Positions 61,150 through 64,000 of a stretch of DNA of 64,000 nt are shown here, one piece after another. The position numbers and the translations under genes are program-made. Where the stretch lies: contig NZ_CP074197.1 in the NCBI RefSeq assembly GCF_023921805.1, positions 310,001-374,000 on the forward strand, in the 5' to 3' direction. How positions within the stretch are numbered: the stretch's first letter is position 1; the number at the start of each line of letters is the position of its first letter. Source of the stretch: Ruminococcus sp. FMBCY1 (GTDB lineage: Bacteria > Bacillota > Clostridia > Oscillospirales > Acutalibacteraceae). The notes beneath the pieces were generated by a model that was given only the letters and a program-made list of their open reading frames with translations, searched no databases and was not told the origin of the DNA.

Positions 61150-62543
61150 TGAAAACAAAGATTGATTACTTTGATTATGACACTTTGCTGCAGCCTACCG
61201 ATTGGAGGTTTGCAGCAGCCGTTGTCGGTTTATGTAAATATTTTGATTACTTTGGAATTGATTACAAAGTCCTCTGTGATGTTGAAGAAAAGCCCGATAA
61301 TTATCTCCACGGCTTTGACGGTATTATTTACAAAAGTGAAGATATAACAGAAGAAAAATATCTTGAGTTTGCAGAGAACTATTTTGAAAAATATATGACT
61401 CACAAAAATATTTTAAACATTCTCGAAAGTCAAGAATTCAGTGAAGAACAAATTAAATTGGTAAATGACCTTGTTAAGAGCAAAACAGTTCTTAAAGGGC
61501 TATTTGACAAAATAAAATTTAATGGAACAAATAAAGATATTTTTATTTCAACCATTGAAGAAAACAGGGCGGAAATTATAAAGAATATCTTTAAAAACGG
61601 CAATAACCTTTATAAGAATTACTGCAATGAACGACTTATTTTTACCGAAGATAACAGCACTTGCAGACTTAGAGGCTACAATGTTGACAAAGACAGAAAA
61701 ACAAGTAATCTCGGCTTTTGTTTTTCAAAGGAAAGTTTTGAGAGCAATGATATTTTAGAATTTGATTTTATACCGTTTGCTTTTTCAAATTCTGATATGA
61801 GAGAAACTTATTTTGTGAATAACAATTTTTCTGTTAAGTCTTTAACTCAAACAAACTATGCTTTTTCAAATCAACTTAGCAGTACAGAAAATAAAGATGA
61901 CAAAAACAAACTAATGCTTGTTTTGCAAAACTCAAAGGATTATATAAGCTATGATGTTGAAATTATATCAAAATCACAGGATAAGGCTTATTACGAAACA
62001 TTCTTTGTACGACTTGAAAGATTAAAAAAGTTAAGAGAATTATCGGGAAAATCATTAAACTTTGTCAAAAAAATCAATGATGATTATTGGTTTAATCTTG
62101 AGAAAGAAGTTTATATGCGTTGTCTTAACAATGTGTTGCTTGACGATGTAATTTTAATGATGCTTAAGTTTTATTTTGATGATAATGCCGTTAAAGGCTA
62201 TATAAAAAGCAGAACTGATATGCTAATAGACATAAATGTATCTTGGAAAGGAAATGAAATTATGGATGAAATTAAGTCAGCAAAAAGTTGTGGATTTTTA
62301 ACTTCCCAAAAACTAATTGAAATGAAAAGCAGTAATAAAATTAATTCATATAAGCAAAAAATAATCAGTGCTCTTTGCGCACATGATTACGACAGAGCAA
62401 AAGAGATTATACTTAGTTTGTCTGCTTATGTCGGAATGGAATTTTCATTTTTCTATACATTTCTTGAAAATGCGGAAGAAAATAAAGATCTTGCATTTGC
62501 TTTTGCAAGCGCATTAATTGAAGTAAGCCCAAAAAATAACTAA
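61149..62543 (+). CDS. cas8b1: Type I-B CRISPR Cascade subunit Cas8b1 (Cst1)
   Basis: A 464-residue large subunit. The N-terminus MKTKIDYFDYDTLLQPTDWR and AAAVVGLCKYFDYFGIDYKV resembles Cst1/Cas8b1 of the Tneap subtype. It would help recognise the PAM and anchor the Cascade complex. Position between cas6 and cas7 supports the call more than sequence, since Cas8 proteins diverge fast. Overlapping ATG and close spacing mean coupled translation. Confidence 0.78.
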   Translation: MKTKIDYFDYDTLLQPTDWRFAAAVVGLCKYFDYFGIDYKVLCDVEEKPDNYLHGFDGIIYKSEDITEEKYLEFAENYFEKYMTHKNILNILESQEFSEEQIKLVNDLVKSKTVLKGLFDKIKFNGTNKDIFISTIEENRAEIIKNIFKNGNNLYKNYCNERLIFTEDNSTCRLRGYNVDKDRKTSNLGFCFSKESFESNDILEFDFIPFAFSNSDMRETYFVNNNFSVKSLTQTNYAFSNQLSSTENKDDKNKLMLVLQNSKDYISYDVEIISKSQDKAYYETFFVRLERLKKLRELSGKSLNFVKKINDDYWFNLEKEVYMRCLNNVLLDDVILMMLKFYFDDNAVKGYIKSRTDMLIDINVSWKGNEIMDEIKSAKSCGFLTSQKLIEMKSSNKINSYKQKIISALCAHDYDRAKEIILSLSAYVGMEFSFFYTFLENAEENKDLAFAFASALIEVSPKNN

Positions 62544-62561
62544 TATAAAGGAGATTTTATT

Positions 62562-63440
62562 ATGAAAAATAAAGCATTAACATTAACTGTAATCGCAAAT
62601 ATGACAAGCAACTACGGCGAAAGCCTCGGTAATATTTCAAGTGTACAAAAGGTATTCAGAGGCGGAAAAGAGTACGCTACAAGAAGTCGTGAGAGCCTTA
62701 AAAACGCTATCTGTGTTCAGTCGGGTTTTTATGATGATTTACAGACATCAATCGACGGAGCAATGCAGAAACTTGTTAATGAAGATGTAAATGCCGCAAC
62801 CTGCCGTGCGCTTGAGGGTGGATATATGTCAACAAAAGATGTTACATACATCCGTAACAGTTCTTTCTATCTTACAGACGCTGTTGCTACAGAGCCGTTT
62901 ATTAATGATGCCCGTTTTCACAATAACCTTTACCTTGCAACCAATTATGCTATGGCACACGGTTTAAATGTTCAAAACAATGCAAAGGATTGCGGTCTTA
63001 TGCCTTATCAGTATGAATATGATAAGTCATCTAAAATTTACAGTCTTACAATTGACCTTGAAAAAATCGGTAAGGACGAAAACTTTAGTGCAGAGGCAGA
63101 TAACGCCGAAAAGTGTGAAAGAGTAATTGCTCTTATTGACGCAGTAGAAAATCTTTCACTTGTTGTTAAAGGAAATCTTGATAACGCAGAGCCGATTTTT
63201 GTGGTAGGCGGTCTTTCGCCGAGAAAAACACATATTTTTGAAAATGCTGTTTCTGTTTCAGGCAAAAGACTTATTATAGAGCCGATTAAGGAAAAACTTG
63301 CTCAAGGTTACAGTTGTGCACTTATGCGTAACGGCGAGCTTTCAAATGAGGACGAAATTGTAAGAGAACTTAATCCTGTAAGTATGACAGAATTTTTTGA
63401 AAATCTCAGAGGTCAGGTTAAAGAGTATTTTTCGGAGTAA
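62562..63440 (+). CDS. cas7: CRISPR Cascade backbone subunit Cas7 (Cst2/DevR)
   Basis: A 292-residue RAMP protein forming the crRNA-bound backbone. It opens ALTLTVIANMTSNYGESLGN and has TRSRESLKNAICVQSGFY, AATCRALEGGYMSTKDVTY and a Gly-rich VVGGLSPRKTHIFENAV, all typical of the Cst2/DevR branch. AAGGAG precedes the ATG. Confidence 0.92.
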   Translation: MKNKALTLTVIANMTSNYGESLGNISSVQKVFRGGKEYATRSRESLKNAICVQSGFYDDLQTSIDGAMQKLVNEDVNAATCRALEGGYMSTKDVTYIRNSSFYLTDAVATEPFINDARFHNNLYLATNYAMAHGLNVQNNAKDCGLMPYQYEYDKSSKIYSLTIDLEKIGKDENFSAEADNAEKCERVIALIDAVENLSLVVKGNLDNAEPIFVVGGLSPRKTHIFENAVSVSGKRLIIEPIKEKLAQGYSCALMRNGELSNEDEIVRELNPVSMTEFFENLRGQVKEYFSE

Positions 63441-63452
63441 GGCGGAATTAAT

Positions 63453-64000
63453 ATGAAAGCAATTAGACTTCATATAAAACAAAACAGTGCAAATTACAAA
63501 AAAGAAGAAACTGTACAAAACCGTATGACATTTCCTTTACCGCCGTATTCAACTGTTATCGGAGCACTTCATAAGGCTTGCGGTTATACATCTTATCATC
63601 CTATGCAAGTAAGCGTACAGGGAAAGTACGGTTCTCTAAAAACAAAAATGTATAAGGACGATTGTTTTCTTAACAGTCTTAATGATGACAGAAATTTGCT
63701 TGTGAAAATGAAAAATCCCGATATGCTTTCAAGTGCATATCAGGTTGTGGCTACTGCACAAAAGGCTCAAGGAAACAGCTTTGAAAAAGGCATTACAATT
63801 AATGTAATTAATGAAAAATTGCTTGAAGAATACCGCTTTTTAAAGCATACAAAACGCAGAATCGACAAGCATAAAAAAATCATTAATAAAATGAAAACTC
63901 GGCTCAAAGAAATGAAAGCCGATGAAAATATTTCTGCCGAAGAAGTAAAAGATTTTGATAAGCGTATTAAGCATATAAAGGCTGTGTATGATGAGTACGA
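63453..64000 (+). CDS. cas5: CRISPR Cascade subunit Cas5, cut by window end
   Basis: At least 182 codons from ATG 63453, open at the window edge. MKAIRLHIKQNSANYKKEET and RMTFPLPPYSTVIGALHKAC contain the Cas5 N-terminal RAMP signature (PLPPYSTVIGALH). Cas5 caps the crRNA 5' handle. It starts 12 bp after cas7. A charged helix (KHTKRRIDKHKKIINKMKTR) occupies the middle, as in Cas5t. cas3, cas4, cas1 and cas2 would be expected further right. Confidence 0.9.
   Translation, partial: MKAIRLHIKQNSANYKKEETVQNRMTFPLPPYSTVIGALHKACGYTSYHPMQVSVQGKYGSLKTKMYKDDCFLNSLNDDRNLLVKMKNPDMLSSAYQVVATAQKAQGNSFEKGITINVINEKLLEEYRFLKHTKRRIDKHKKIINKMKTRLKEMKADENISAEEVKDFDKRIKHIKAVYDEY

Overview
The window comes from an AT-rich, spore-forming member of the Clostridia, most likely a gut Ruminococcaceae/Oscillospiraceae-type organism. 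The evidence is a SCIFF ranthipeptide with its radical-SAM maturase, a cotJABC spore-coat operon, a SpoIIM-family protein, a complete V/A-type ATPase operon, several serine-recombinase mobile elements typical of gut Clostridia, and consensus sigma-A promoters. All product names are by recognition of motifs; no database search was run.

Layout. 1-5.4 kb is a mosaic of broken mobile DNA: a phage/ICE polyvalent protein cut at about 2.07 kb; a minus-strand Mg/K-transport fragment (truncated ktrA, a LysR-substrate-like membrane protein, corA, truncated kdpD); and the scrap of a second element (last 16 codons of a parB-like gene, a small ORF, the tail of a serine recombinase). 5.5-17.3 kb holds the most striking feature. 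The spore-coat catalase gene cotJC is split: its 5' 31 codons follow cotJA-cotJB at 16.8 kb, and its 3' 177 codons lie at 6.04-5.5 kb, same strand and order. Between them are 10,686 bp that start with a serine recombinase. The halves share AGTACGGTGG, and joining them there restores an in-frame 208-residue CotJC. This is the organisation of the sigK 'skin' elements, here in cotJC. The intervening DNA carries a HAD phosphatase, DUF5685 and DnaJ proteins, an SH3/Big-2/lysozyme exoprotein, proC, a SpoIIM-family protein and membrane proteins.

17.4-46.2 kb is ordinary chromosome: histidine phosphatase, MATE exporter, scfA-scfB, an SLC13-like carrier, a MITE-like 445-bp repeat, the V-ATPase operon preceded by an ACT/UPF0210 pair, PHP phosphatase, galU with a RING/zinc-ribbon membrane protein, a 1918-residue DUF4011-helicase-nuclease protein (probable HheA-type defence), a DUF4261 remnant, prfB, apgM and a HAD hydrolase.

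46.29-58.80 kb is a 12.5-kb integrative element in the 3' end of tRNA-Leu(GAG). It has a serine recombinase, a parB-like gene, a decayed small gene, five degenerate direct repeats, a two-gene defence cassette (915-residue unknown protein plus 1558-residue DEAH helicase with DUF1998 and zinc clusters, Druantia type III-like) bracketed by 35-bp inverted repeats, and a tnpV pseudogene. The reconstructed attP is a near-perfect 20-bp inverted repeat. Beyond it lie 198-200-bp tandem repeats each ending in a tRNA-Leu 3' tail, an IS1182-family remnant and tRNA-Gly(UCC).

60.3 kb to the edge is the start of a type I-B CRISPR-Cas operon (cas6-cas8b1-cas7-cas5, cut by the window end), driven by a consensus promoter with an inverted repeat at the transcription start. 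No CRISPR array is in the window.
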